Shown piece by piece: positions 1 through 7,745 of a stretch of DNA of 64,000 nt. Source of the DNA: Corynebacterium marambiense (GTDB taxonomy: Bacteria > Actinomycetota > Actinomycetes > Mycobacteriales > Mycobacteriaceae); the NCBI RefSeq assembly GCF_016342275.1, contig NZ_JAEIOT010000016.1:62001-126000 (forward strand), read 5' to 3'. The position numbers and the translations under genes were made by a program. The notes under the pieces are model-generated. The model searched no databases and was not told where the DNA came from. It saw nothing but the letters and a program-made list of their open reading frames with translations. Position 1 is the stretch's first letter; each line of letters begins with the position of its first letter.

Positions 1-980
1 CAAATCCCACTCGTGCTTGTCGCGGGCACGCCCCTTATCCATCAGCTGCTCAGAGCCTGCCTGGAGGTAGTCAATCAGTTCTGCCAACACTGGGGGGTTA
101 TCCCAGTCGATGGTCTCGGACTCGTAAATTTCGGGCAGTGCGACCGAGACGAGCATGGATTCCCAGTCGCGGATCGGCTCACCGCGCCCCAGGGAGACCA
201 CGTTGACCTGGCGGCCATGAACGTGCTCGCGAGCACGTTCAAGCAAGGCCTCCATCTCCTCGCACTTGTCCGTATCGCCGTCTGCCCGGAGCTGAGTGAC
301 TTTGGCTTCCAGCTGTGGGATAACACGCCCCAGTGCGCCCACGTCCAATGGGTTGAGTGTGCCTGCGCCGTGGCCGATGGTAACGACCTGGCCACCAACC
401 TGGTGAACGAAGCCGACATATTCAGCCTTGATGTCTCCAGCGATGATCGGGATGTGGCCTTGAGCGACATCACCCATGAGCATTTTGCGAATCAGAGTGG
501 ATTTACCAAGGCCGGGCAGTGACAGTACGAAGCAGAAGGGGTTGGCGATGATGCCTTCGCGAAACCACGACAGGGGATCGCAGGCGATTTCAGCACCGGT
601 GATGACGTGCTCGCCCAAGGGGTGCCAATCACTGGTGCCGGAGCGCCGACCACGTTGGGGTTAAAACCGCCAGAGAGGTTGGTGGTGGTCTGCCATTCTT
701 TGGGGCCTGAGACCACAGCGGCCTCGCCTGACCATTTGCCGGTGTAGCCACGCGGCTTGGGGTTCGAGAAAACATTTTCGTGAGCGGTGGGTTGGACACC
801 ATCAGCGATGGAGGCCATGCGCTCGACGCGGGCGATTTCGCGGGTGTTTTCTTTCACCCACTTGCGGTAGTTGCGTCCCTGTTTGGTGTACCAGGCGGGT
901 GCCTCGGCGTTGCCCGCGGTGATGTCTTGGTGCATCTGGTGCATGGCGGCGACATCGACAGTGCTAAAAGCGGTGCTCAT
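1..980 (-). pseudogene. VirB4/TraC-like conjugation ATPase, frameshifted and cut by the window edge
   Basis: The start is the ATG at 980 (MSTAFSTVDV), which overlaps the stop of the upstream gene as ATGA. About 122 codons run in one frame to GTPW, then near 614-616 the frame is lost. The next frame continues without stops to base 1: EHVITGAEIACDPLSWF, then a Walker A motif PGLGKSTL, then GDIKAEYVGF and more. The bases fit loss of one G from a GGGG run (TGG GGC GAG expected). The FxPLSWFxxG...GLGKS pattern is that of actinobacterial VirB4/TraC-type ATPases that energise type IV DNA transfer at the membrane (family recall). The C-terminal part lies outside the window. The lesion removes the ATPase core unless it is a sequencing error in a homopolymer. 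Confidence 0.7.
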
Positions 981-1300
981 ACTGTAACTCCTGCTTTGGT
1001 GGTTCGGGTAAAGGTCTTTTGGCTCTGCCAGCCGTAGACCGGCAGACACGATGCCTGCAGAAGCCCTAGGTGCTGGCGACCAGTCAGCCGCACCAGCCGC
1101 AGGCGTGCGCGGGGGCTGAGGACGGCCAGGATTTGGCTGATGATTCCGTCAACGATGGCCAGGTCGTCGCCGGTGACGACCAGTAGGGAGCTGGTGCACG
1201 ATGGAGCGACATCAGGGTGGACTTGCCGGTATTGGGCGTGGGTAGGGCGTGCGGTGCGAATGAGGCGCAATGCCTCTGGCATCTCCGATGCGCACAGCAC
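977..1300 (-). CDS. Small element protein of unknown function
   Basis: About 107 residues, read from a GTG at 1300; an ATG at 1282 (MPEALRLIRT) is an alternative start. Its stop overlaps the ATG of the VirB4-like gene, so the two are translationally coupled. The middle part (SLLVVTGDDLAIVDGI, then QILAVLSPRARLRLVRLTG) looks like an alpha/beta fold with good codon use. No family is recognised. The N-terminus is uncertain: other frames around 1250-1320 are also open, one starting inside the stop region of the upstream gene, so a small frameshift near the 5' end is possible. Confidence 0.45.
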   Translation of the reverse strand: MLCASEMPEALRLIRTARPTHAQYRQVHPDVAPSCTSSLLVVTGDDLAIVDGIISQILAVLSPRARLRLVRLTGRQHLGLLQASCLPVYGWQSQKTFTRTTKAGVTV

Positions 1301-1323
1301 ATCCTTGTGAGAGTGGTTGGGGG

Positions 1324-1929
1324 TTAGTCGGCATCTGCCGAGGTTTGATTGCGGCGTTCCCGCACGGCGGCGAAGATCTCCTCCCCTACGCGGGCTACCT
1401 GGGCTGGGACTTGTTCGTCTAGTCCCAGCTTTTTTGCTCTTCGGGAGGTGTCGATGGCATCGCCTGGCCGCCAGCAGGCCAGCTGTTCTTCGTCGACAAG
1501 CCGAAGTTTCGGCAGGTAGTCGATGCGCCAGACGGGCAGTTGCTCGTCGAACATGCGCAGCTTGTGGGCGAGGTCTTTGGGCAGTTTGCCCGGCACATCT
1601 GCCACGACCACTAGGCCGATAATCTCGGCACTGCCGGTGTCATTGAGAATGGTTTGAGCTGCTGCTTCCAGTCCGGCTTTGGTAGAGCGAGCTACGACCA
1701 CACAGGCGGTTGAGTCCTCATCTTGGGGCCACATCCGTGATGCGTCTGCAGCAGGTTGCCAGAACTTCTCCAGGGTGCTCACCCCTGCACCGCCGTGTGC
1801 TGCAACGAGCCAAAAGGCGGGGGCAAACGTTGCCGGCAGGTCGTCTTTGGACTCACCTGCAAACAATGGCTTTGTTGCGTGCGGTAGCTTGTAGCGGTCA
1901 CGCACGCGGGTGATTCGTGGTGTGGTCAT
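1324..1929 (-). CDS. DUF6668-like P-loop-type protein of the conjugative element
   Basis: 201 residues from the ATG at 1929 (MTTPRITRVRDRY); the frame is open upstream but that part is low-quality sequence over the hairpin and the preceding gene. It contains LVAAHGGAGVSTLEKF, a Walker-A-like loop in which the usual GKS/T Lys is replaced by Val (GGAGVST). This deviant motif is what I recall from DUF6668 proteins found beside conjugation genes in Actinobacteria. The later segment AEIIGLVVVADVPGKLPK resembles the core strand of a SIMIBI/MinD-like fold. A partner of the adjacent transfer ATPase is likely, but the role is unknown. Confidence 0.6.
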   Translation of the reverse strand: MTTPRITRVRDRYKLPHATKPLFAGESKDDLPATFAPAFWLVAAHGGAGVSTLEKFWQPAADASRMWPQDEDSTACVVVARSTKAGLEAAAQTILNDTGSAEIIGLVVVADVPGKLPKDLAHKLRMFDEQLPVWRIDYLPKLRLVDEEQLACWRPGDAIDTSRRAKKLGLDEQVPAQVARVGEEIFAAVRERRNQTSADAD

Positions 1930-1982
1930 CGGGTTGGTCTTTCTCCTGGTTGTCAGTTGTTGACAAAGCTTCCGGCCTATAA

Positions 1983-2022
1983 GACACTTCACGCCCGAAC
2001 AGCTCGGACGTGAAGGGTGTCC
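1983..2022 (-). other. Inverted repeat between two element genes
   Basis: The arms gacacttcacgcccga and tcggacgtgaagggtgtc pair almost completely around a short loop. It lies between the stop of the cutinase-like gene and the start of the DUF6668-like gene. No T-run follows on the minus strand, so it is more likely an mRNA-stabilising or attenuating hairpin than a classical terminator. Confidence 0.5.
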
Positions 2023-2027
2023 ACCTG

Positions 2028-3824
2028 CTAGGCCTTCAGGAAGGCATTGAGGGTGTTTTGGACGTTTTCGGCGTTGAACACGCCCGGAGGAACCTGGGGC
2101 AGGTTGTTCTGAGCAAGCACGGTGTTGAGCATCTGCCCACCGTCGCGGCCAATGACATCTGCTGCTTGAGCAGTCAGCCACTGCTTGGCATAGCCCTCAA
2201 AGGTGGTGTTCGATTCGCCTACCCGCGTTGAGCGGTAGCCCTGGGTAGCCTGCTGGCGAGTTGTGGCAGAGGCCAAAGCTGCTTGGACAACATCGGTATT
2301 TTCCAACCTGGCAGCCTCGGCCTCCTGCACGAGCCTGCGCTGTGCGGTGTTGAGCGTCTCAGGGTTGAACGCACTCAACACCTCGTTACTCAGGTTCGGT
2401 ACGAAGACGGCCAAAGCGGCAGCGCCTGCGCCCTGCGGGCCAGCTGCTTGGAAGGCGGCACCGACAGTGGCAATGGCCTGCGGGGTCACTGACTTCGCCA
2501 CAGCGGTACCCACGACGTTGAGTGCCATGCCGCCAACAGTCTGGGCGGCAGCCATGAGGCGATCCTGGAACTCGCAGTCAGAGACGTTGCGCTCGGTGTT
2601 GCTGACAATCCGCCCAATCAGGGTGGAGTCAACGTTTTTTGCTGCCTTGACCGAAAAACCACGTGGACCGTAGTTGATGTCCTGCGCCAGCGTCTCCATC
2701 GTGCCCAGCAGCACCGCGGGGCCGAGTGTGTCGGTGATGTGCTGCAGCGATCCCAACGGGTCGTCCAGGAAGTTAACCTTCCTCTCAGTTGCTGCTGCCA
2801 GGCGCACCAGCAGTGCATCCTTTTTGGTGGCGCAGCGAGCATCACCCTCAGCACACAAGCTCACTGTCCGACCAGCCAGCTTGCCGTAGGAGCGGTGTGG
2901 CCCTGCCGCCTCAGCGGCAACTGCGATACCGCCGCCAGCGGCTCCTGCAGGATTGACCGCAGAGATTTGCTGCATTGCGGCACCAGAGGTGCCAGGCACT
3001 GCCTGCGGTCGATCCGCGCGGGAGGCAACAAAACCCTCACCCTCTGCACGTGCGGTGTTAGCGAAGGTGGCCACACCAGAGACCAAGTCTGCCGGGAAGT
3101 TGCTTTCACCGTTGCCGATGTTGCGCGCAACTTCCGAGACCACGGCAGCGCCGTCTGCCTCACCAATCAGTGCGACACGAGTGTTAGCGCATTTGGTGTG
3201 GATGTCCTCCAAGGTCGCAGAGACGTGGTCGACCCCGCCTTGGATGACTTGCCTCCAGTCAGGAACGGTCTCGGAGTGAACTCCAGGAATGAACGCGCCT
3301 GCACGACCGGTGGCAATGTTGACGTAAGTGCGCCCCACCTTTGCAGGCCCGTCAGCCTTTTTCACCGGCGTGGCTGTGGAAGTGGCTTGTGTGGAGGGCT
3401 TAGTGCCCCACACGTCCGGCTTCCAGGAGTCTTTCTTTGTCTCAAGTCCGGTTTCGTTCGTGCTGGGCTTTGCACCCCACACGTCCGGCTTCCAGGACTT
3501 ATTGCCTTGTTCAGCGGCTACCTTGGTTGCGGTATCGACATCACCGAACTTCGCCGCCGGTGCTGCACTAAAACCTGCGGTCGGGTCTTTCACCGCCCCG
3601 TCGTTGGCGGCAGTCACCACGGGTGCGACGATGCCGCCAAGAAAGCCGGAGTCAGCATTATCTAGGCCGCTTGCTTCTGCTTGGGAGCGGACAACGACGA
3701 TCTGCACCTGCGGGCAGGTGTTTGAGGCTGTTTGGTCTTGCGCTATGGCGACAGGTGTCACCACGCTGGCCAGGCACGCAGCAGCCACTGGTAATACCAG
3801 CAGCCTGCGTGGAGTGCGTGTCAT
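2028..3824 (-). CDS. Secreted cutinase-fold protein lacking the catalytic serine
   Basis: 598 residues from the ATG at 3824, with a GAAAGGG ribosome site. Residues 1-29 are a signal peptide ending near AIAQD. The fold follows cutinase: Cys37 opens the first strand (CPQVQIVVVRS), Cys212 precedes the nucleophile strand as in the cutinase disulfide, and LCAEGDARC (323-331) matches the Asp-bearing loop. The nucleophile motif GxSxG reads GEADG (221-225), so the Ser is Ala and hydrolysis is not expected. A 13-residue unit SWKPDVWG(A/T)KPST occurs twice, near 110-122 and 133-145. The C-terminal 250 residues are Ala-rich and helical, unlike any cutinase. It sits among conjugation genes, so a cell-envelope structural or adhesion role during transfer is inferred. 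Confidence 0.7.
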   Translation of the reverse strand: MTRTPRRLLVLPVAAACLASVVTPVAIAQDQTASNTCPQVQIVVVRSQAEASGLDNADSGFLGGIVAPVVTAANDGAVKDPTAGFSAAPAAKFGDVDTATKVAAEQGNKSWKPDVWGAKPSTNETGLETKKDSWKPDVWGTKPSTQATSTATPVKKADGPAKVGRTYVNIATGRAGAFIPGVHSETVPDWRQVIQGGVDHVSATLEDIHTKCANTRVALIGEADGAAVVSEVARNIGNGESNFPADLVSGVATFANTARAEGEGFVASRADRPQAVPGTSGAAMQQISAVNPAGAAGGGIAVAAEAAGPHRSYGKLAGRTVSLCAEGDARCATKKDALLVRLAAATERKVNFLDDPLGSLQHITDTLGPAVLLGTMETLAQDINYGPRGFSVKAAKNVDSTLIGRIVSNTERNVSDCEFQDRLMAAAQTVGGMALNVVGTAVAKSVTPQAIATVGAAFQAAGPQGAGAAALAVFVPNLSNEVLSAFNPETLNTAQRRLVQEAEAARLENTDVVQAALASATTRQQATQGYRSTRVGESNTTFEGYAKQWLTAQAADVIGRDGGQMLNTVLAQNNLPQVPPGVFNAENVQNTLNAFLKA

Positions 3825-3890
3825 GGTGTTCAACGCCCTTTCATCTAGGTATTTTGGTTGTCTTTTCGTCTCGGGTTGGTAAAGCAACCG

Positions 3891-4703
3891 CTAGGAGAAG
3901 TCCTTGAGCTTGTACTTGCCATCGATTTCGCTCGCCGTCACCGTCTGCTCGTAAGTCGATGCCTGCCCAGAGGGGTCAGTCACCGTCACAGAAGCATCCA
4001 CGTGGTCACCATCGACTGGCTGCATCCGCAGACACCACTGGGTGCCATCCACCACGGTTTTGTCCAGCACCTGCTGCCAATCACGGCTAGCAAGCGGTGT
4101 GGACACATCGAAGGCCGCTTTCACGGCATCTGCATCGCGGTCGAAGTAGGCCCGCTCAAACGCAGCCAGCGCACCGCGCAGGGTGGTGTCTGTTTCTGTC
4201 ACCTTGGTCTCCCCAGCACCGGGTACACAGTGGGAGCCAGCCACGGCGACCTTTGCATCGTCGTCGATGGCTTCCACCCCAGGCTGTGGGCCTGCCTTGG
4301 GCACAGTGGTCGACGGCACCGCGATGTTGCTTGCCACCAGCAGCTTGCTGGAGGTATCTCCTTCGGTCATTTTCATCACCGCTGCACCGCTCATGGCGGC
4401 CAAAGCCAGCGCCGCTGTTACCCCCATGACGGAGGTCAGTTTGCGCGAGTGACGAGGTGCCGAAGGCTCGGATTCCTCGACAACCGCAGCTTCGACCGGC
4501 TCAGCAGCAGCCACCGGTTGATCGGCTGCCTTCTTCACTCGGTGCGGCAAGCGCAGTCCACGGCGCGGATTTGCGGCAGCAGGTTGTGCGTGGTCGGCCT
4601 GTTCGGTGGCTTCAGGGGCTTCTGCAGGCTCAATCAGCTCGCTAAGACTGTCGTCTGCTGCTCGTTGTTGGGCATCTGCCCAGTCGAACCAGTTAGTTGC
4701 CAT
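3891..4703 (-). CDS. Single-pass membrane protein, VirB8/TcpC-like candidate
   Basis: 270 residues. The N-terminal 85 residues are acidic and Ala/Glu-rich (cytoplasmic), followed by one membrane helix near 90-112 (SVMGVTAALALAAMSGAAV). The exterior domain has two Cys and a helix LRGALAAFERAYFDRDADAV followed by beta strands, which suits an NTF2-like fold. Short tail, one helix and an NTF2-like domain is the layout of VirB8/TcpC assembly factors of conjugation machines; that assignment is inference, with no diagnostic motif. A ribosome site AGGCGG precedes the ATG. It lies 66 nt upstream of the cutinase-like gene in the same frame. Confidence 0.55.
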   Translation of the reverse strand: MATNWFDWADAQQRAADDSLSELIEPAEAPEATEQADHAQPAAANPRRGLRLPHRVKKAADQPVAAAEPVEAAVVEESEPSAPRHSRKLTSVMGVTAALALAAMSGAAVMKMTEGDTSSKLLVASNIAVPSTTVPKAGPQPGVEAIDDDAKVAVAGSHCVPGAGETKVTETDTTLRGALAAFERAYFDRDADAVKAAFDVSTPLASRDWQQVLDKTVVDGTQWCLRMQPVDGDHVDASVTVTDPSGQASTYEQTVTASEIDGKYKLKDFS

Positions 4704-4754
4704 GTTGTCCGCCTGTTCGTTGTCGAAAAAGTGCTTGGGGCTTAAACCCAGGCT

Positions 4755-5189
4755 CTAGGCCTGCTTCAGCTCTCCAGCGATGTCCACCCCTCCAACGCGC
4801 AGAGCGTGACGACCGTAGGGCTGGACAAACGGATTCATTCCTGCAGCCTCGGCCTTTGCACCGAGGTCTTCTGCAATCTGCCCGTAGCCAGCAGGAACAG
4901 TCAGATTGACGACCTCGTGGCCGTTACGCTGCACATTCCAGGTGGTATGAGTGGCCTGGGAAACCCAGGTGTCCGTGGTGGTCGCTCCGCCGCGGGTGTG
5001 CGTGGTGACTACCTCCACTCGCCCGTGGTTGTTATCGATGGCATTGGCCGCAGCAACGCCACCGGGGTAGGTGATCGTCACAGTTGCCCGCTTGCCGCCT
5101 TCTACAGGAGCTTGCAGCTCAGGGATCTCTGCCTGTGCTACCGGAGCAGCCGGGGCGGTCGGGTTAGCTGCTTCATGCTCGGACTTCAT
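4755..5189 (-). CDS. Unknown protein; possibly the C-terminal half of the preceding gene
   Basis: 144 residues from the ATG at 5189, with no convincing ribosome site. No signal peptide. After a Pro/Ala-rich start it has beta-rich sequence (RATVTITYPGGVAAANAID, then VEVVTTHTRGG, TTWNVQRNGHEVVNLTVPAG). The frame upstream of the ATG is open for 17 codons to a TGA at 5241, which is the stop of the upstream secreted-protein gene in the same frame. This suggests that the two ORFs were one secreted protein of about 340 residues now split by a TGA. If so, this half would be exported and anchored or assembled outside the membrane. Family not recognised. Confidence 0.5.
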   Translation of the reverse strand: MKSEHEAANPTAPAAPVAQAEIPELQAPVEGGKRATVTITYPGGVAAANAIDNNHGRVEVVTTHTRGGATTTDTWVSQATHTTWNVQRNGHEVVNLTVPAGYGQIAEDLGAKAEAAGMNPFVQPYGRHALRVGGVDIAGELKQA

Positions 5190-5240
5190 CTCAACGAAGC
5201 TGCCGGATTCGGTCGTGCGCGTTTGTGCGGTGTGTGCCTG

Positions 5241-5771
5241 TCACTGAGGCTGGTTGACCTTTACAGCCGACTCCTGCGGAGCAGCCACAGACTCCTCAAC
5301 AGCAGCGGTGGTGGTCGTGGTCGCTGTAGGTGCGGGCTGGGTTGCCACAGCGTTGACCAAGCGAGGGGACACAGCGGCAGCATGGACGTTGGACACGGGC
5401 TGTCCTTCAGCCGGAGCCGCAGGTGCCGGAGCAGGTTCTGGCGTGGTTGTGGTGGTCTCCTGCACCGACTGCGCACCACCGGTCGTCGTGGTGGCAGCAG
5501 TCCCTGCCTCCGGGGCGCTTTCCCACTGCGGGCCGCGCACCACGCGTGTAGGCTTGGCACGCTCTGGGTTCTCCTGCGGCAGAACGACGACCTCAATGTG
5601 CTCCACAGAATCGACAGCCGGCGACGTGCGATCCGTGACGGTCACGCTTGCCTCGTCTTCCCACTGGGGACCACGAACAACCCGTTCGGCTGCCCCCGCT
5701 TGAGGAGAGACCACTGCAGCAACAGCAACGCTAGACAGCGTCGCTAGTGCAAGTGCGGAGAGATTTTTCAT
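5241..5771 (-). CDS. Secreted Pro/Thr-rich protein with a duplicated nonapeptide
   Basis: 176 residues from the ATG at 5771, with GAAAGGG seven bases before it. Residues 1-28 form a clear signal peptide (LALATLSSVAVAAVVSPQAG). The nonapeptide RVVRGPQWE occurs at 30-38 and 76-84, then a low-complexity Thr/Pro/Ala stretch follows, as in extracellular linkers. It ends at a TGA followed directly by an open frame that leads into the next ORF, so the native C-terminus may be missing. It is the first gene of a run of three or four envelope-directed element genes. Function unknown. Confidence 0.6.
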   Translation of the reverse strand: MKNLSALALATLSSVAVAAVVSPQAGAAERVVRGPQWEDEASVTVTDRTSPAVDSVEHIEVVVLPQENPERAKPTRVVRGPQWESAPEAGTAATTTTGGAQSVQETTTTTPEPAPAPAAPAEGQPVSNVHAAAVSPRLVNAVATQPAPTATTTTTAAVEESVAAPQESAVKVNQPQ

Positions 5772-5936
5772 ATTCAAGCCCTTTCGACTTCTTTGACTTC
5801 TCCCGCAGCTGCTCGGCGGTACGTTGTGCGCGAACACCTGCGGGCTATGTGTGGATTGTTGTCGGTTGCCAGATCCTCGCAAGACCCTGCACACCCAGGT
5901 AGAAACCCCAAGGTGTTGCAAGCGTTATGCGGGTGA

Positions 5937-6317
5937 CTAGGATTGGCGGTCGGGTTGGCTTTGTCCGCCGCCTTGCAAGGCCGGGGCACTCACATTTCGT
6001 GGGTGTCCCGGTGTTCGTTTTCCGGCGATGCGGAGGCCGAAACAGCTTCCCGCCCCAAATGCCCGAGGCATCGGATCACCCTCGGCAATCTGCAAGCAGC
6101 GGGCGGCAATCGGGCACATGGCGCACACCTCACGAGCAAGCTCGTAACGTTCCTCCGCTAGTGCCCTAGACTCGTCAGGCCCCTGCCAGTCCCACAGCTC
6201 ACTGGGGATTTCCGGGTCAGCGCACAACGCGCCACGCATAGGCGGAATTGGGGCCAGCGGCAGCCGGTTAAGGATCGGCGAGCCAGCCGCGTCCTGGCCA
6301 GTACGTGCAGCGGTCAT
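5937..6317 (-). CDS. WhiB-family iron-sulfur regulator of the integrated element
   Basis: 126 residues. The four cluster-binding Cys are at 32, 65, 68 and 74 (C-x32-CAMC-x5-C), the WhiB pattern with a spacing of 32 rather than the usual 22-29. The Gly/Trp turn GVWGG of chromosomal WhiB proteins is replaced by GSCFGL, followed by a basic stretch AGKRTPGHPRN that could touch DNA or sigma factor. The start ATG overlaps the stop of an upstream reading frame as ATGA, so it is co-translated with the replication genes. Element-borne WhiB-like proteins are known in actinophages and plasmids and can alter host transcription through SigA (family knowledge); the target here is unknown. Confidence 0.75.
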   Translation of the reverse strand: MTAARTGQDAAGSPILNRLPLAPIPPMRGALCADPEIPSELWDWQGPDESRALAEERYELAREVCAMCPIAARCLQIAEGDPMPRAFGAGSCFGLRIAGKRTPGHPRNVSAPALQGGGQSQPDRQS

Positions 6318-7045
6318 TTGCCACCCCCAGCCTTGCTACCGCCCAACTTGATGCCGAACTCAGCCAGCATCTCGCGCCGACGGCGTGCAGCCTCCTCGCG
6401 CTCTTGGTCGGACAACTCGACAGAAGCTTTGACAGGCTGGGGTCAATTGTTGAATTGGGAGAGTTCCGCATCTCGCTTGGCAAGCCGACGCTTGCGCAGC
6501 TCGTCCCGGCTTGGAGGTGCCCCATCGACCGGAACATCATCACGCAAACGCGCAATGACCAGGCCAGTCATGTTCCCGACTTTGTCGGGCAGTGCGCGAC
6601 GGTCGAGGATGGCGCGGATACGACCTGGCTGCCATCCTGCGTTGATTCGCTCAGCGAGATAGCTGGCAATTTGCGGGATTTTTGCTGGAGGTAGCTCCTC
6701 GGACATGCGGGACGGCAGGCACGCAAACACTCGATCCCACTCGTCCTCGGTTGCCGCGGTGCGCAAAGCTCCGCGGATGGCAGGCGAAGCCTTGCCGGAG
6801 GCGGTGGAGGGAGAATCCTCTGCCGGGGCGACAGCCCCGCCTGAGCCTGGCTCCTGTTCCTGTGCCGATGTCTCAAGTGGCTCACCGTTCGATGAGCTGG
6901 CCTCAGGTACAGGTACAGGAATGGTTAGTTCTTTATGACAGGTTCTACGACTGACACCGTTGCCACCCTGGGATTGCACAGTCTGACACCCTGGGATTTC
7001 CCAGACTGTCAGATTGACACCCTGGATGAACCTCCAGCTTTTCAT
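6314..7045 (-). pseudogene. C-terminal part of the replication initiator, interrupted by an in-frame TGA
   Basis: One frame runs from 7143 to a stop at 6314-6316, broken only by TGA at 6443-6445. The part before it (to ELSQFNN) holds IPQIASYLAERINAGWQPGR and RAILDRRALPDKVGNMTGLV, like the C-terminal domain of actinobacterial helix-turn-helix replication proteins. The part after the TGA (VELSDQEREEAARRREMLAE) is clearly coding in style and its stop overlaps the whiB-like ATG. The simplest reading is CGA to TGA in one gene. No good start exists downstream of 6945, so this frame was probably joined to the upstream initiator frame and separated by a frameshift inside the repeats. ATG 7045 or GTG near 6982 are the possible independent starts. 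Confidence 0.5.
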
Positions 7046-7554
7046 CCAACTCGGATTCCAGGGTGACAGTTTGACACCCTGGGCTTGAGCTGGTCTTTTC
7101 TCGCTTTGGGCGGGAATCGAAACTACCTGCCAACATGCCCGCGAGGTTCAGGTGATAGACGTTCGAGGCCTGGCGCGTGTCACCGTTGGCTGTGCGGTAG
7201 GGGCTCTGCTGCAAAGTCAACAGACCCATGTCTTTCAGGGTTGCGATGTGGCGCAACACGGTGCGCTCCGACTGGCAAGTGCGGTGAGCGATCTCGCCGA
7301 TAGACGGCCAACAGACCCCTGCCGCATCTGCACGGTCAGCCAGAGCCATGAGAATCATCTTCTGAGCAGGTTGCAGCTCAACATTGTTGAGCACGATGCC
7401 CATCTCCACGAAGCCCATCAGCTTCCCCCCGTCCTCAGTGTTGCAAAGTGCGTTCAATGCACCTAAGCTCAGAGCCATCATTGGAGTGCTCTTGTAGCGT
7501 TTGCTACCCGTCCCTGTTCCAGCAGGGGCGGGTTTTTTCATGCGCTCAGTCATT
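6945..7554 (-). CDS. Winged-helix replication initiator-like protein, N-terminal part
   Basis: 202 residues from the ATG at 7554, which overlaps the stop of the excisionase-like frame as ATGA. Residues near 65-130 are a winged helix-turn-helix: VCWPSIGEIAHRTCQSERTV then LRHIATLKDMGLLTL, a domain used by plasmid and phage replication initiators. The last 50 residues (PGCQTV..., PGCQSD..., PGWQRC...) are encoded by the iteron-like repeats and end at a TAG, while the +1 frame stays open beyond. Initiators of integrated conjugative elements act on the excised circle. This copy probably lost its C-terminal domain through a frameshift in the repeats. Confidence 0.6.
6963..7084. repeat. Iteron-like repeats, candidate element replication origin
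   Basis: Four copies of TGACACCCTGG-type sequence lie at 6963-6974 (degenerate), 6985-6996, 7015-7026 and 7072-7084. Two are part of dyads: ccagggtgacagtttgacac plus cctgg at 7060-7083, and ctgacaccctggga facing tcccagactgtcag at 6984-7013. They lie inside the 3' part of the initiator reading frame, a common place for origins of phage and plasmid initiators. Spacing is irregular (22, 30, 57 bases). Confidence 0.55.
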
Positions 7555-7745
7555 TGCTGGTCCCCCTTCACCACGAAGGATCGCCTCGAGAGGGATGCGC
7601 CACTGGCCATTGGGGAGCTTCATTGCCCCTGGCAGGACGCCAGCCTTCACCCAGTTCTGGACTGAACGCTTGCTAGTTCTGGCAGAAGTTCCGCAGCTTC
7701 CGAAACCGTTAGCCACGTAACTTGTTGCGTGTCACGTAATTCCAT
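7551..7745 (-). pseudogene. Excisionase-like helix-turn-helix gene with a 1-nt frameshift
   Basis: From ATG 7745 the frame reads MELRDTQQVT then WLTVSEAAELLP, the first helix of an excisionase/MerR-type DNA-binding domain. Near 7680 it is lost, and the next frame continues TSKRSVQNWVKAGVLPGAMK and LPNGQWRIPLEAIL, the rest of the same domain, to a TGA at 7551 that overlaps the ATG of the initiator. One inserted base would restore a 65-residue protein. Proteins of this type direct element excision. A short product from GTG near 7717 in the second frame cannot be excluded. Confidence 0.7.

Noticed and set aside
1084..1302. Minus frame with TPNTGKSTLMSL, resembling a Walker A loop
   Set aside because: The frame has poor codon use and no ATPase context after the loop; the neighbouring frame ending at 977 has better codon use and overlaps the VirB4 start properly.
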